From the NCBI RefSeq assembly GCF_040438925.1, contig NZ_CP159258.1, forward strand, positions 4,782,501 through 4,846,500: a DNA stretch of 64,000 nucleotides. The letters are read 5' to 3'. Within the stretch, counting starts at the first letter, position 1. Each line of letters begins with the position of its first letter. The translations under genes and the position numbers were made by a program. Below the pieces are notes generated by a model that was not told the DNA's origin, did not search any database, and worked only from the letters and a program-made list of their open reading frames with translations. Source of the stretch: Pseudomonas sp. MYb327 (GTDB lineage Bacteria > Pseudomonadota > Gammaproteobacteria > Pseudomonadales > Pseudomonadaceae). Below, piece by piece: positions 11,366-21,851 of the stretch.

Positions 11366-13429
11366 TCAACGACTCACAGCAATCGCCTGGTTATTCATGA
11401 TACGCGGAGTGAGAAACACCAACAGCTCGGATTTTTTCTCCGAAACCACGTCACGCCGGAAAAGGCGGCCAAGATACGGCACATCGCCAAGAAATGGCAC
11501 CTTATCTACAACCTTGCTTTGAGTATTTGAGAAAACGCCGCCAATGACGATGGTCTCGCCATCGTTGACCAGGACCTTGGCATTGACTTCGTTTTTCTTG
11601 ATCGGCGGCACATCCTGGACCTTGTTCAGGTAATCCGGCTCGTCCTTGGTGACCTTCACCTCCATGATGATCCGGTTGTCCGGGGTGATCTGCGGCGTCA
11701 CTTCCAGCGACAGCGAGGCCTCCTTGAATGACACCGACGTAGCGCCGCTGGAGCTGGCTTCCTGATACGGAATCTCGGTGCCCTTGAGGATTTTCGCGGT
11801 TTCCTTGTCGGACGTGACGACCTTGGGCTGGGAGACGATTTCGCCGTTGCCGGTTTTCTCCATCGCCGTCAGTTCCAGGTCCAACAGGACGTTATCGGTG
11901 ATGAACGCGATGCCGATTCCGGAGGTGTTGTTCACAGCCCCCAAGTCGACGAACGGCGAGTTGGTACTGGTGCTTCCCGGTGTGCCAATGGTTGAGGACG
12001 CGTTGGCGCCATTGCTGACACCGGAAGTGTTCCAGTTGCCCTTGTTCTGCACGGAACCACCCCAGCGCACACCGAGGCTTTTGTCATAGTCGACGTTCGC
12101 TTCGACGATGCGCGCCTCGATCATCACCTGACGCACCGGAATATCCAGTTGTGCAACGATTCGCCGCAACTCGTCCAGCCGGTCTTGAGTCTGGTAGGCA
12201 ATGATATTGTTGGTGCGCTCATCGACGGTGATCGAGCCCCGTTCGTCGACTTTAGCCTCTGCGCTGGTCACTGACTGGAACAGCTTGGCGATGTCAGCGG
12301 CCTTGGCGTAGTTGACCTGCAACAACTCCCGTCGTAGTGGCGCCAGATCGGCGATCTGCTTCTGCGATTCCAGCTCCTGCCGTTCGCGGGCGGCAATTTC
12401 ATCGGCGGGCGCCACCAGCAAGACGTTACCGACTTTACGCTTGTCCAGCCCCTTGGTTTTCAGCACCAGGTCCAGCGCTTGGTCCCACGGAACATTCTGC
12501 AAGCGCAGGGTGATGCCGCCCTGCACCGTGTCGCTGGCCACCAGATTGAGGTTGGTGAAATCGGCGATCAATTGCAGCACTGAGCGCACATCGATGTCTT
12601 GGAAGTTCAACGAGAGCTTTTCGCCGCTATAGGCGTAGCGATCGGCATTGCGCTTGTGCAGGTCGTCGACGGTCATCGGACGGACGCTGACGGTCAGTTT
12701 GTTATCGGTCTGGTAGGTCGAATAATCGAAGGTGCCACTTGGTTCGATACTGATCGTGGCCCGGTCGCCCGTGGCGCTGGCATTGACGAATTGCACTGGC
12801 GTGGCGAAATCCTTGACGTCCAGGCGCACGCGAAGCGGCTCCGGCAACTGGGTCCTGGCAAAGGCGACAATGATCTTGCCGTCGCGCTCTTGAATGTCCG
12901 GTGCGATTGACGGATCCGACAGATCGATCACCACATTGCCTTCACCCTGGGTGCCGCGCTGGAAATCCACGCCGCGAATGGCCTTGGTCGAGGGTGCACG
13001 CGCACGCGCCGGGGCTGGCACTGCAGCCGGACTGGATACCGGGCTTTCGGCTGCCTGCCCGACCACCACGAACAGGTTATTGCCTTCGACCCGCGTGTCA
13101 TACGGGGTCAATTGAGTCAGGTTGATGATCAACCGGGTGCGGTCCTTGGCCTCAACCACCGTCGCGCTGCGGGCATTACCGCTCCCGAGGTCGCGACTCT
13201 TGTTCGCCAGTTGACTGACGACACCGGGCAAGTCCAGCGCGATGCGTGCCGGCGATTCCGTGGTGTAACCGTTGGGGGGTGGCGGTGGCTCATCGAACGC
13301 CAACTTCAACTCGACGCGGTCTCCCGGTAACGCCGAGACATCCAGCGTCTTGAGGTTGGCCGCTTGTACCATCGGCGACAGCAGCGCTATCCATAGCGAC
13401 ACTCCGAGGGTTAAGAAAGTCCTGTTCAT
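11366..13429 (-). CDS. pilQ: Type IV pilus secretin
   Basis: Outer-membrane secretin that forms the gated channel for type IV pili. It has 687 residues: a signal peptide cleaved after about Ala23 (MVQAA), two AMIN peptidoglycan-binding domains (about 28-130 and 155-250), an STN/N0 domain near 270-335 ([16 protein letters not shown]), an N1 domain, and the C-terminal secretin core from about 470 (ISRIxxx-type segments replaced here by [11 protein letters not shown] near 550). It is the last pil gene of the pilM-Q operon, 13 bp after pilP. Confidence 0.96.
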   Translation of the reverse strand: MNRTFLTLGVSLWIALLSPMVQAANLKTLDVSALPGDRVELKLAFDEPPPPPNGYTTESPARIALDLPGVVSQLANKSRDLGSGNARSATVVEAKDRTRLIINLTQLTPYDTRVEGNNLFVVVGQAAESPVSSPAAVPAPARARAPSTKAIRGVDFQRGTQGEGNVVIDLSDPSIAPDIQERDGKIIVAFARTQLPEPLRVRLDVKDFATPVQFVNASATGDRATISIEPSGTFDYSTYQTDNKLTVSVRPMTVDDLHKRNADRYAYSGEKLSLNFQDIDVRSVLQLIADFTNLNLVASDTVQGGITLRLQNVPWDQALDLVLKTKGLDKRKVGNVLLVAPADEIAARERQELESQKQIADLAPLRRELLQVNYAKAADIAKLFQSVTSAEAKVDERGSITVDERTNNIIAYQTQDRLDELRRIVAQLDIPVRQVMIEARIVEANVDYDKSLGVRWGGSVQNKGNWNTSGVSNGANASSTIGTPGSTSTNSPFVDLGAVNNTSGIGIAFITDNVLLDLELTAMEKTGNGEIVSQPKVVTSDKETAKILKGTEIPYQEASSSGATSVSFKEASLSLEVTPQITPDNRIIMEVKVTKDEPDYLNKVQDVPPIKKNEVNAKVLVNDGETIVIGGVFSNTQSKVVDKVPFLGDVPYLGRLFRRDVVSEKKSELLVFLTPRIMNNQAIAVSR

Positions 13430-13442
13430 TTTTCGAGTTCCA

Positions 13443-13970
13443 CTATGAGTGCTCTTTCAAAGGAATGCTCCGCGGCCGTTCCAGCCAGGCGCCCTGCCCA
13501 TCGGGGACGATTTCGACCACATCGACTTGTGAGCCGCTGATAGCGACGATTCGCCCGTCGTTACGCCCCAGGTAATCACCGACTTTCAGCCGATGCACCC
13601 CGCCAGCCCCCCGTAACAGCGCAAAAGAGCCTGCTGCATTGGACATCGTGCCAACCATTTCAAACTGCTCGATGTTGAAACCCTCGAGGTATTGCTTGAC
13701 CCGATTGGGGTCGGGCTTGACGTTGCGCGAGCCGTGTTTCTGCCCTGCCAGATCAATCCTGACCTGCGGGGAAAAAGGGCTGCGAAGGTTGGCGGCGTTG
13801 TAGGTGAATGTCGGGTAAGACCGGAATGTCGGCGCTGGTTCAATTTTGCCCGGCGCCCGCAGGCGCATTTCGTTCATATAGGCGTCCAGGTCACTGAAGT
13901 CATTACCGCCGCCACAACCGCCGAGCGCGGCCAACACCACGACCATCGAAAAACAACGTAACGGGCTCAT
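13443..13970 (-). CDS. pilP: Type IV pilus alignment lipoprotein PilP
   Basis: Inner-membrane lipoprotein linking the PilN/PilO dimer to the PilQ secretin. It has 175 residues with a lipoprotein signal ending in the lipobox LGGC (Cys19), a disordered linker, and the C-terminal beta-sandwich (about 75-165) with the FEMVGTM and GDYLGRNDG segments typical of the family. Its ATG overlaps the pilO stop by four bases (ATGA), so translation is coupled. Confidence 0.95.
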   Translation of the reverse strand: MSPLRCFSMVVVLAALGGCGGGNDFSDLDAYMNEMRLRAPGKIEPAPTFRSYPTFTYNAANLRSPFSPQVRIDLAGQKHGSRNVKPDPNRVKQYLEGFNIEQFEMVGTMSNAAGSFALLRGAGGVHRLKVGDYLGRNDGRIVAISGSQVDVVEIVPDGQGAWLERPRSIPLKEHS

Positions 13971-14590
13971 TGATGCAGCCCCTTGTCGTTGTAGCGGTAG
14001 GTCTTGGCGAGAATGCTCATGCGCAGCTTCGCGCCGCTTTCGGGGTCGGCTGGCGCCAGGTCGAAATCATGCAAGGTCACGATGCGCGGAAGGCCCGCCA
14101 CGCCGCTGACGAAGGTAGCGAGGTCGTGATAAGCGCCGGTGACGGTGATCTGGATCGGCAGTTCGATGTAAAACGGCTGAGTGACCTCGGGCAGCAGCTT
14201 GATCTCTTCAAATTCCAGGCCGCTGCCCAGACCCGTGCGGGTGATGTCTTCGAGCAATCCCGGCACTTCGGTGTCACTGGGCAGTTGCCGCAGCAGCACG
14301 CCAAAGGAGTTCTCCATTTCCTTCATCTGCTGGGTGTAGAGCTCCAGATTCGCCGCCATGTGAGACTTGGTCGCGAATTGCTCCTTGAGGATCGACTCTT
14401 CCTCTCGCTTGAGTTGAAGCAGGCCTTCAAGCTCGCGTGTGGAAAAGCTGTAGCCCAGCGAAAGAACCAGAATCATGACCAGCACACCCACCAAAACCTT
14501 GATCGCAGGCGGCCACGAACCGATGTTGTTGGTGTCCAGTTCGTTGATGTCGATCTTGCGCAAGTTTTCAAACCATTCGGGCGGGCTCAT
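13967..14590 (-). CDS. pilO: Type IV pilus alignment protein PilO
   Basis: Bitopic inner-membrane protein that pairs with PilN. It has 207 residues: a short cytoplasmic N-terminus, one membrane segment at about 31-48, a coiled coil (about 50-95) and a ferredoxin-like periplasmic domain. The LRQLPSDTEVPGLLEDI segment is a family hallmark. It overlaps pilN and pilP by four bases on each side. Confidence 0.95.
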   Translation of the reverse strand: MSPPEWFENLRKIDINELDTNNIGSWPPAIKVLVGVLVMILVLSLGYSFSTRELEGLLQLKREEESILKEQFATKSHMAANLELYTQQMKEMENSFGVLLRQLPSDTEVPGLLEDITRTGLGSGLEFEEIKLLPEVTQPFYIELPIQITVTGAYHDLATFVSGVAGLPRIVTLHDFDLAPADPESGAKLRMSILAKTYRYNDKGLHQ

Positions 14591-15152
14591 TTCCCGCCCT
14601 CCACGGCAACCGGCTGGGTCTGACGAACGGTCAACTGAAAGACGTTGGCCTGGTCCACCTGACCGGCAGTGGTGGCTTTGACTTCCGTCAGGCTTGGCGC
14701 ATCGAACCAGTCCGACGCATCAAGATTGCGCATCAGATCGGAAACGCGATTGTTGGATTCCGACGCACCGGTAATGGATAAGGTCTTGCCGTCCATTTTG
14801 ACCTCGGTGAAATACACCCCGTCCGGCAGCGTCCGCGCCAACTGATCAAAAATACGTCCGCTGATTGGTCGGTTGCCTTGCAGGTCCTGGATGATGCGCA
14901 TGCGCTCCACCAGTTGCTGGCGTCGGGCCTTGAGGTCACTGATCTGCTTGATCCGCTCGTCGACGACGACGATTTGCTTGCCGATGTAGTCATTGCGCGC
15001 AACCTGTCGATCAATGGCAGCATTGATTGCCTGATTCGCGATCAGCACCGCGCCTGTCGACCCCACCAGCACGCCGGCCAGAATCAACAAGAAACGCTTG
15101 CGGCGCTCTTCACGCCGCTCTTCACGCCAGGGTAAAAGATTGATCCGCGCCA

Positions 15153-15153
<1 letters not shown>
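14587..15153 (-). CDS. pilN: Type IV pilus alignment protein PilN
   Basis: Inner-membrane partner of PilO whose short cytoplasmic tail binds PilM. It has 188 residues. The PilM-binding motif INLLPWREER is at residues 4-13, a membrane segment at about 21-42, a coiled coil at 55-85 and a periplasmic ferredoxin-like fold after that. Its start overlaps the pilM stop by one base (TGATG). Confidence 0.96.
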
Positions 15154-16241
<1,088 letters not shown>

Positions 16242-16322
16242 TTACGGACTCTGCAATGTCCATTGCGTTCAATCCACCCGTCTTGACAGCAGCGCAAATG
16301 ACGCCCTCGACGGAAAAATGCT

Positions 16323-16328
16323 TATAAT
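16323..16328 (+). promoter_or_regulatory. Candidate -10 box of ponA
   Basis: A consensus TATAAT lies about 100 bp before the ponA start in the 212-bp divergent ponA-pilM gap. No good -35 is seen at 16-18 bp; the TTGACA at 16283 is 34 bp away and cannot pair with it. Confidence 0.4.
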
Positions 16329-16426
16329 GCCCCTCGTTTTTTTCCGCTTTTCGCAAGCGCGGGTCGTTCTCCTTTAGCCTGAACCCTGATGCCTAATTCA
16401 TTTTTTGCCCTGGATATCCAAAAGCC

Positions 16427-18868
16427 TTGATTCGTCTGCTGAAGTTTTTCGGTTGGTCCATCGTCGCGATTTTCTGCGGACTGCTTTTGGGTCTGAGCGG
16501 GGCGTTTCTTTACCTTAGTCCTGGATTGCCGTCCGTGGATGCGCTACGAAGCATCCAGTTGCAGATTCCTTTGCGGGTCTACAGCAGCGACAACAAGTTG
16601 ATCGCAGAATTTGGCGAAATGCGCCGTACTCCGATCCGTTTCGCCGACATTCCCCCCAATTTCATTAATGCGTTACTAAGTGCTGAAGACGACAATTTCG
16701 CCAATCACTACGGCGTCGATCCCAGCAGCCTGATGCGTGCCGCCACCCAATTGGTAAAAAGCGGACACATCCAGTCCGGCGGCAGCACCATCACCATGCA
16801 GGTGGCGAAGAACTTCTTCCTGACCAGCGAACGCAGCTTCTCGCGCAAAACCACGGAAATTCTGCTGGCCCTGCAAATCGAACGACAGCTGACCAAGGAC
16901 GAGATCCTTGAGCTGTACGTCAACAAGATCTATCTGGGTAACCGCGCCTACGGCATCGAGGCCGCCGCGCAGGTTTATTACGGCAAATCGATTCGTGACG
17001 TCAGCCTGGCGCAGATGGCGATGATTGCCGGCCTGCCAAAAGCCCCGTCGCGCTTCAACCCGCTGGCCAATCCGGCACGCAGCAAGGAACGCCGCGACTG
17101 GATCCTCGGGCGCATGTACAAGCTCGGCAAAATCAACGAAGCCGATTACACCGCCGCCATCAACGAACCGCTGAACGCCAGCTATCACGTACCGACCCCG
17201 GAAGTGAACGCGCCGTACATCGCCGAGATGGCCCGTGCGGAAATGGTCGGCCGTTATGGCAGCGACGCGTACACCGAAGGTTTCCGCGTCACCACCACGG
17301 TGCCGAGCAATCTCCAGGAAATGGCCAACACGGCCCTCCACGAAGGCTTGATGACCTACGACCAGCGTCACGGCTATCGCGGCCCCGAGTCTCGCCTGCC
17401 GGGCAAGACTCGCGAAGCCTGGGCGACCGAATTGACCAAGCAGCGCACTATCAGCAGCCTTGAACCGGCCATTGTCATCCAAGTCGACAAGACCGGCCTG
17501 CAGGTGCTGACCCGCAACGGCAATGAGCACGTTGGCTGGGACAGCATGAAATGGGCTCGCCCTTTCCTGAACACCAACAGCATGGGCGCCAATCCGAAGC
17601 AGCCGTCGGACGTGGCCCAGGTCGGTGATCTGATTCGCGTACAACGCCAGGCGGACAACTCGCTGAAATTCAGCCAGATCCCGCAGGCTCAAGGCGCGCT
17701 GGTTTCCCTTGATCCGCAGAACGGCGCCATTCGTTCGCTGGTGGGCGGTTTCGCCTTTGAGCAAAGCAACTACAACCGCGCCCTCCAGGCCAAACGCCAA
17801 CCGGGTTCGAGCTTCAAGCCGTTCGTCTATAGCGCCGCCCTGGATAGCGGGTACACCGCTTCCAGCCTGGTGAACGACGCACCGATCGTGTTTGTCGACG
17901 AGTACCTGGACAAGGTCTGGCGCCCAAAAAACGATACCAACACCTTCCTCGGCCCGATCCGCCTGCGTGAGGCGCTCTACAAGTCGCGCAACCTGGTTTC
18001 GATCCGCCTGCTGCAAGCGATGGGCGTTGGCAAAACCATCGACTACATCACTCGCTTTGGCTTCAACAAGCAGGACCTGCCGCCCAACCTGTCCCTGGCC
18101 CTGGGCACCGCGACCCTGACGCCGATGGAAATCGCCACCGGCTGGAGCACCTTCGCCAACGGCGGCTACAAGATCACCCCGTACATCATCGACAAGATCG
18201 AAAGCCGCAATGGCGATACGCTGTTCGTCGCCAATCCTCCGAGCGTTCCGAAGGGTGACGCCTCCAGTGACGGGATCGCTGCGCCAGCAGCCGAAACCTT
18301 CACGGTAAACGCTTCGCCAGAAGCAGCACTGACCGCCCAACCGGCGCCACAAGCACCCGCCGTGGCTGAGCGGATCGTCGATGGCCGTACCACGTATATC
18401 CTCAACAGCATGCTTGAGGACGTGATCAAGCTTGGTACCGGCCGTCGTGCACTGGCCTTGGGCCGCAGCGACATCGCCGGCAAGACGGGTACGACCAACG
18501 AATCCAAAGATGCGTGGTTCTCCGGCTACAACGCCGATTACGTCACCACCGTGTGGACCGGCTTCGATCAGCCTGAAAGCCTGGGCCGTAAGGAATTCGG
18601 CGGCACCGTTGCCCTGCCGATCTGGATGAACTACATGGGCGCTGCGCTCAAAGGCTTGCCGCCACACACGCAACCAGAACCTGAAGGCATCCTCAGCCTG
18701 CGCGTGGACCCGATCAGCGGCCGTGCAGCCACGCCTGGCACGCCTGGGGCCTACTTCGAGCTGTTCAAGGCCGAAGACACGCCACCTTCTGTCAATGAAC
18801 TGGGTAACGGCAATGCGCCGGGCAGCCCGTTGCCGGCGGATGAGGCGGCGCCGATCGACCTGTTCTGA
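16427..18868 (+). CDS. ponA: Class A penicillin-binding protein 1A
   Basis: Bifunctional inner-membrane peptidoglycan synthase. It has 813 residues from a TTG start. One N-terminal membrane anchor lies at about 9-29. The GT51 glycosyltransferase domain follows, with catalytic Glu87 in SAEDDNF and the GGSTITMQVAKNFF motif near 120. The transpeptidase domain has Ser461-x-x-Lys464 (GSSFKPF), SRN near 522 and KTGTT near 686. The insert between the two domains (about 270-430) is the OB-like region of PBP1A. The divergent pairing with pilM is the usual Pseudomonas arrangement. It ends at a strong terminator. Confidence 0.96.
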   Translation: MIRLLKFFGWSIVAIFCGLLLGLSGAFLYLSPGLPSVDALRSIQLQIPLRVYSSDNKLIAEFGEMRRTPIRFADIPPNFINALLSAEDDNFANHYGVDPSSLMRAATQLVKSGHIQSGGSTITMQVAKNFFLTSERSFSRKTTEILLALQIERQLTKDEILELYVNKIYLGNRAYGIEAAAQVYYGKSIRDVSLAQMAMIAGLPKAPSRFNPLANPARSKERRDWILGRMYKLGKINEADYTAAINEPLNASYHVPTPEVNAPYIAEMARAEMVGRYGSDAYTEGFRVTTTVPSNLQEMANTALHEGLMTYDQRHGYRGPESRLPGKTREAWATELTKQRTISSLEPAIVIQVDKTGLQVLTRNGNEHVGWDSMKWARPFLNTNSMGANPKQPSDVAQVGDLIRVQRQADNSLKFSQIPQAQGALVSLDPQNGAIRSLVGGFAFEQSNYNRALQAKRQPGSSFKPFVYSAALDSGYTASSLVNDAPIVFVDEYLDKVWRPKNDTNTFLGPIRLREALYKSRNLVSIRLLQAMGVGKTIDYITRFGFNKQDLPPNLSLALGTATLTPMEIATGWSTFANGGYKITPYIIDKIESRNGDTLFVANPPSVPKGDASSDGIAAPAAETFTVNASPEAALTAQPAPQAPAVAERIVDGRTTYILNSMLEDVIKLGTGRRALALGRSDIAGKTGTTNESKDAWFSGYNADYVTTVWTGFDQPESLGRKEFGGTVALPIWMNYMGAALKGLPPHTQPEPEGILSLRVDPISGRAATPGTPGAYFELFKAEDTPPSVNELGNGNAPGSPLPADEAAPIDLF

Positions 18869-18883
18869 TTGCAGCAATATTGA

Positions 18884-18921
18884 AAAGCCCCGCCTTCGTG
18901 TGAAGTGCGGGGCTTTTTTTG
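18884..18921 (+). terminator. Intrinsic terminator of ponA
   Basis: AAAAGCCCCGC, a short loop, and GCGGGGCTTTTTTT, starting about 16 bp after the ponA stop. Confidence 0.9.
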
Positions 18922-18950
18922 CTTGCAGGTTTTGTGATGACCGGTCTGGT

Positions 18951-18984
18951 CTAATCGCTAGCAGGCTAGCCTGCTAGCGATTAG
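18951..18984. repeat. Perfect 34-bp palindrome
   Basis: Each 17-base half reads CTAATCGCTAGCAGGCT and its exact complement, with no loop. It shares the GCTAGCAGGCTAGC-like core of REP sequences but is a head-to-head fusion without spacer. It lies between the ponA and malic enzyme terminators. Confidence 0.95.
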
Positions 18985-19014
18985 GCCATTACTACTGACC
19001 CAAAACCCTCAGGC

Positions 19015-19053
19015 ACAAAAAAACCCCGGCTCATTACAAGCCGGGGCTTTCGG
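19015..19053 (-). terminator. Intrinsic terminator of the malic enzyme gene
   Basis: On the minus strand, AAAGCCCCGGCTTG, a loop, and GAGCCGGGGTTTTTTTG, about 20 bp after the stop codon. The run of A and T on both sides may let it act in both directions. Confidence 0.88.
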
Positions 19054-19071
19054 TTGAAGCGCTACAACGGC

Positions 19072-20340
19072 TTAGCCGTTGAACACGTCATCCACGCTTT
19101 TCAGCGGGTAGTTCTTCGGATACGGCAGGGTCGCTACGCCGGTCTCGATGGCGGCTTTAGCCACGGCATCGGAGATCAGGGTGATCAGACGCTTGTCCAT
19201 TGGCTTCGGAATGATGTACTCACGACCGAATTCCAGTTTGATGCCGCCGTAGGCGTCGCACACTTCCTGAGGCACTGGCAGCTTGGCCAGTTCGCGCAGG
19301 GCGTTGGCCGCAGCCACTTTCATTTCTTCGTTGATGCGCTTGGCGCGAACGTCCAGGGCACCACGGAAGATGAACGGGAAGCCCAGTACGTTGTTGACCT
19401 GGTTCGGGTAGTCCGAACGGCCAGTGGCCATGATCACGTCGTTACGGGTGGCGTGCGCCAGCTCCGGGGAGATTTCCGGATCAGGGTTCGAGCACGCGAA
19501 CACGATCGGGTTAGGCGCCATGGACAGCAGGCCTTCAGCGCTGAGCAGGTTCGGACCGGACAGGCCAACGAACACGTCTGCGCCTTGCAGAGCATCTGCC
19601 AGGGTGCGTTTTTCGGTCGCGTGAGCGAAAACAGCCTTGTACTGGTTCAAATCGTCACGGCCGGAGTGAATCACGCCGGTACGGTCGATCATGTAGATGT
19701 TTTCGATGTTGGCGCCCATGCTCACCAGCAATTTCATGCAGGAGATGGCGGCCGCACCGGCGCCCAGGCAGACGATCTTGGCTTCTGGCAGGGTTTTGCC
19801 AGCGATTTCCAGGGCGTTGATCATGCCGGCTGCGGTCACGATCGCGGTGCCGTGCTGGTCATCGTGGAATACCGGAATGTCGCACTGCTCGATCAGAGCG
19901 CGTTCGATCTCAAAGCACTCAGGTGCCTTGATGTCTTCCAGGTTGATGCCACCGAAGGTGATGGAGATGCGCTTGACGGTGTCGATGAAGGCTTGCGGGC
20001 TTTCGGAGTCGACTTCGATGTCGAAAACGTCGATGCCGGCGAAGCGCTTGAACAACACGCCTTTACCTTCCATCACTGGCTTGGAAGCCAATGGGCCGAG
20101 GTTACCCAAGCCGAGAATCGCGGTGCCATCGGAAATGACTGCAACCAGGTTGCCTTTGCCGGTGTATTTATAGGCCAGTTCAGGATCGCGGGCGATTTCG
20201 CGTACTGGTTCGGCTACACCGGGGCTGTAGGCCAGCGACAAGTCGCGGGCGGTGGCAGTGGCCTTGGTGAGCTCGACACTCAGCTTACCTGGACGAGGAT
20301 TGGCGTGATATTCGAGAGCGGCAGTTTTCAAATCAGACAT
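19072..20340 (-). CDS. NAD(P)-dependent malic enzyme, short form
   Basis: Oxidatively decarboxylates malate to pyruvate with reduction of NAD(P)+, giving the cell NADPH and pyruvate during growth on organic acids. It has 422 residues and contains only the malic N-terminal and NAD-binding domains. The C-terminal phosphotransacetylase-like domain of long MaeB is absent. Visible motifs are SLAYSPGVAEPV near residue 34, the metal-site region FHDDQHGTAIV near 158 and the nucleotide-binding CLGAGAAAIS near 193. It is monocistronic, converging on ponA with terminators between. I cannot tell NAD from NADP preference, so no symbol is given. Confidence 0.93.
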   Translation of the reverse strand: MSDLKTAALEYHANPRPGKLSVELTKATATARDLSLAYSPGVAEPVREIARDPELAYKYTGKGNLVAVISDGTAILGLGNLGPLASKPVMEGKGVLFKRFAGIDVFDIEVDSESPQAFIDTVKRISITFGGINLEDIKAPECFEIERALIEQCDIPVFHDDQHGTAIVTAAGMINALEIAGKTLPEAKIVCLGAGAAAISCMKLLVSMGANIENIYMIDRTGVIHSGRDDLNQYKAVFAHATEKRTLADALQGADVFVGLSGPNLLSAEGLLSMAPNPIVFACSNPDPEISPELAHATRNDVIMATGRSDYPNQVNNVLGFPFIFRGALDVRAKRINEEMKVAAANALRELAKLPVPQEVCDAYGGIKLEFGREYIIPKPMDKRLITLISDAVAKAAIETGVATLPYPKNYPLKSVDDVFNG

Positions 20341-20522
20341 GGGGGCATTCCGCTTTTACTGTTGGACAGACTGGTCAGCGAGGATACGCGCCTCACAAAA
20401 TCCCCACAAGACTGACCGGTCACCCCTGTCAAGCGCCCTGCCCTACGACTTTGGCCCAAGAGCCGCGGAACATAAGGGATAGACTGTTCACAATTGACAG
20501 AAAAAATGTCTACAATTTTTTA

Positions 20523-21323
20523 TCACTGCGCGACCTGAAACATGGCCGGGTCAGTCAATGGCAACATCCAGCGCGCCTGGCCTTCCTTGAGTCCGCCACG
20601 ACGCGAACGATCCAACACCCAACCGCGAGCCTCGATCTGCTTGCCTTTGAGCCTTTCAAGCGAGGTGGCATCGAAGCGATCCACCAAATTGGGCGCAACG
20701 CGCAATACAACTGAATCCTGTAACTCGATCCAAACACCACCCCGATTGCGCTGGACCTTGCTCACACGACCACTGAGCACAGCAAAACCGGAGGCGCTGA
20801 TCTGATCTGCTTTCAGTACAGGCGACTGGCGCCACACGCCAAGCCCGGCCTGGCGGGCGCTGCGTTCGGCGGCGCCCTGACAGGCAACCAGATCGACATT
20901 GGGCGCGACTGCCACTTGAAAACCGAGGCCTTCGGCGAGCATTTGCGCTTCGAGGTTGGCGCCATCGGCACCGTAGACGTGGGCCAGGGTACGGCCATAG
21001 TGATCTTTACTTTCTTTGCCGGGCAGCAAGCCGACCCGGCCATCGCTCGCGGCGACCAAGGCTTCGAGGCGTTTACGCGCAACAATGGCGAATGGTTCGT
21101 CAGACCGACCTTTCTTGCCCAGTTCCGGAGTATTCAAGCCGATCATGCGCACACTGCGGCCGTCACTCAGTCGCAGCGTATCGCCATCCACGACCCGCTC
21201 AACCGCGACTGATGTGAGCCCGGTCGGCGCCGGGCAGAACGCCTGGGCGCTGGAGAGCCAAATCGCGGACACAAAAAAGGCGCCCACGAGGGACGCCTTT
21301 TTCAACAGCAAGGAAAAGCCCAT
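20523..21323 (-). CDS. Secreted thermonuclease-family (SNase-like) protein
   Basis: It has 266 residues, with a signal peptide ending near Ala28 (SSAQAFC) and a staphylococcal-nuclease fold at about 35-165. Arg and Glu of the active site are visible in VRMIGLNTPE and the second Arg in YGRTLAHVY. The aspartate that normally precedes TPE (DTPE in S. aureus nuclease) is Asn here, which may weaken calcium binding. A further ~100-residue beta-rich region (about 170-266; SGRVSKVQRNRGGVWIELQD) resembles an OB fold and is not part of SNase. The first codons overlap the rpmE terminator. Likely periplasmic or secreted; substrate unknown. Confidence 0.85.
   Translation of the reverse strand: MGFSLLLKKASLVGAFFVSAIWLSSAQAFCPAPTGLTSVAVERVVDGDTLRLSDGRSVRMIGLNTPELGKKGRSDEPFAIVARKRLEALVAASDGRVGLLPGKESKDHYGRTLAHVYGADGANLEAQMLAEGLGFQVAVAPNVDLVACQGAAERSARQAGLGVWRQSPVLKADQISASGFAVLSGRVSKVQRNRGGVWIELQDSVVLRVAPNLVDRFDATSLERLKGKQIEARGWVLDRSRRGGLKEGQARWMLPLTDPAMFQVAQ
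21271..21304 (-). terminator. rpmE terminator inside the next coding sequence
   Basis: On the minus strand, AAAAAGGCGTCCC, a short loop, and GGGCGCCTTTTTT, about 35-65 bases past the rpmE stop. It sits wholly within codons about 7-17 of the nuclease gene. Confidence 0.85.
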
Positions 21324-21337
21324 CGGGCTCTTTAACC

Positions 21338-21568
21338 TTACTCTGCAGCAGCTGGAGCTTTCTTGCCGAAAGCACCGAAACGGTCTGCGAAGCGCTGAAC
21401 GCGGCCGCCAGTGTCCAGAGTCTTTTGCTTACCGGTGTAGAACGGGTGGCATTCGTTGCAAACGTCGATCGCCAGGGCTTTGCCGAAGGTCGAACGGGTT
21501 TCGAACTTGTTGCCGCAGCTGCAGGTAACAGCAACTGCTGGGTATTCTGGATGGATATCAGCTTTCAT
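21338..21568 (-). CDS. rpmE: 50S ribosomal protein L31, zinc-binding form
   Basis: Large-subunit ribosomal protein of the inter-subunit bridge. It has 76 residues. The zinc ligands are present: C16 and C18 (CSCGNKFET) and C37 and C40 ([13 protein letters not shown]). This is therefore the zinc-containing paralogue that is replaced by a zinc-free L31 under zinc limitation in bacteria carrying both. It diverges from priA and has its own promoter and terminator. Confidence 0.98.
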   Translation of the reverse strand: MKADIHPEYPAVAVTCSCGNKFETRSTFGKALAIDVCNECHPFYTGKQKTLDTGGRVQRFADRFGAFGKKAPAAAE

Positions 21569-21638
21569 GGTGTTTTCCTCAGGCTAGCGTGCCGCCACCC
21601 AACACTATTGTTGAATACCGCACGTAATTAGGCCGCGG

Positions 21639-21666
21639 ATTCTACCAGACAATCCCGATCACGCAA
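21639..21666 (-). promoter_or_regulatory. Sigma-70 promoter of rpmE
   Basis: On the minus strand, TTGCGT (21666-21661), 16-base spacer, TAGAAT (21644-21639) preceded by TGG as in an extended -10. It lies about 70 bp before the rpmE ATG. Confidence 0.6.
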
Positions 21667-21715
21667 GCTGTCACTCAAACCGGTCGTCTGCTAGGCTCCC
21701 GATCCAATACGCGAT

Positions 21716-21812
21716 CCCCTGTAGGAGCAAGCTTGCTCGCGATGAGGGCGGGTCAGTCAGCCTATGTGCGCCTGACACGACGCTATCGCGAGCAAGCCTG
21801 CTCCTACAGGGG
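21716..21812. repeat. REP pair (rpmE-priA)
   Basis: Inverted pair of the TGTAGGAGCAAGCTTGCTCGCGAT subtype, with arms at 21716-21744 and 21784-21812. It fills most of the divergent rpmE-priA gap, so it lies close to or within the priA leader. Confidence 0.9.
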
Positions 21813-21851
21813 ACATGCAACCCCGCTTTTTTGTGAATCGAGATCCCCCGC

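Noticed and set aside
16283..16328. TTGACA plus TATAAT as a ponA promoter
   Set aside because: The two boxes are 34 bases apart, twice the working distance; only the -10 is kept as a weak call.
19054..20415. Long open frame opposite the malic enzyme gene
   Set aside because: Antisense shadow with His/Gln/Val/Asp-rich composition typical of reverse-strand reading of Pseudomonas genes.
20494..20516. TTGACA and TACAAT as a promoter near 20500
   Set aside because: The spacer is 11 bases, and no gene follows in that direction.
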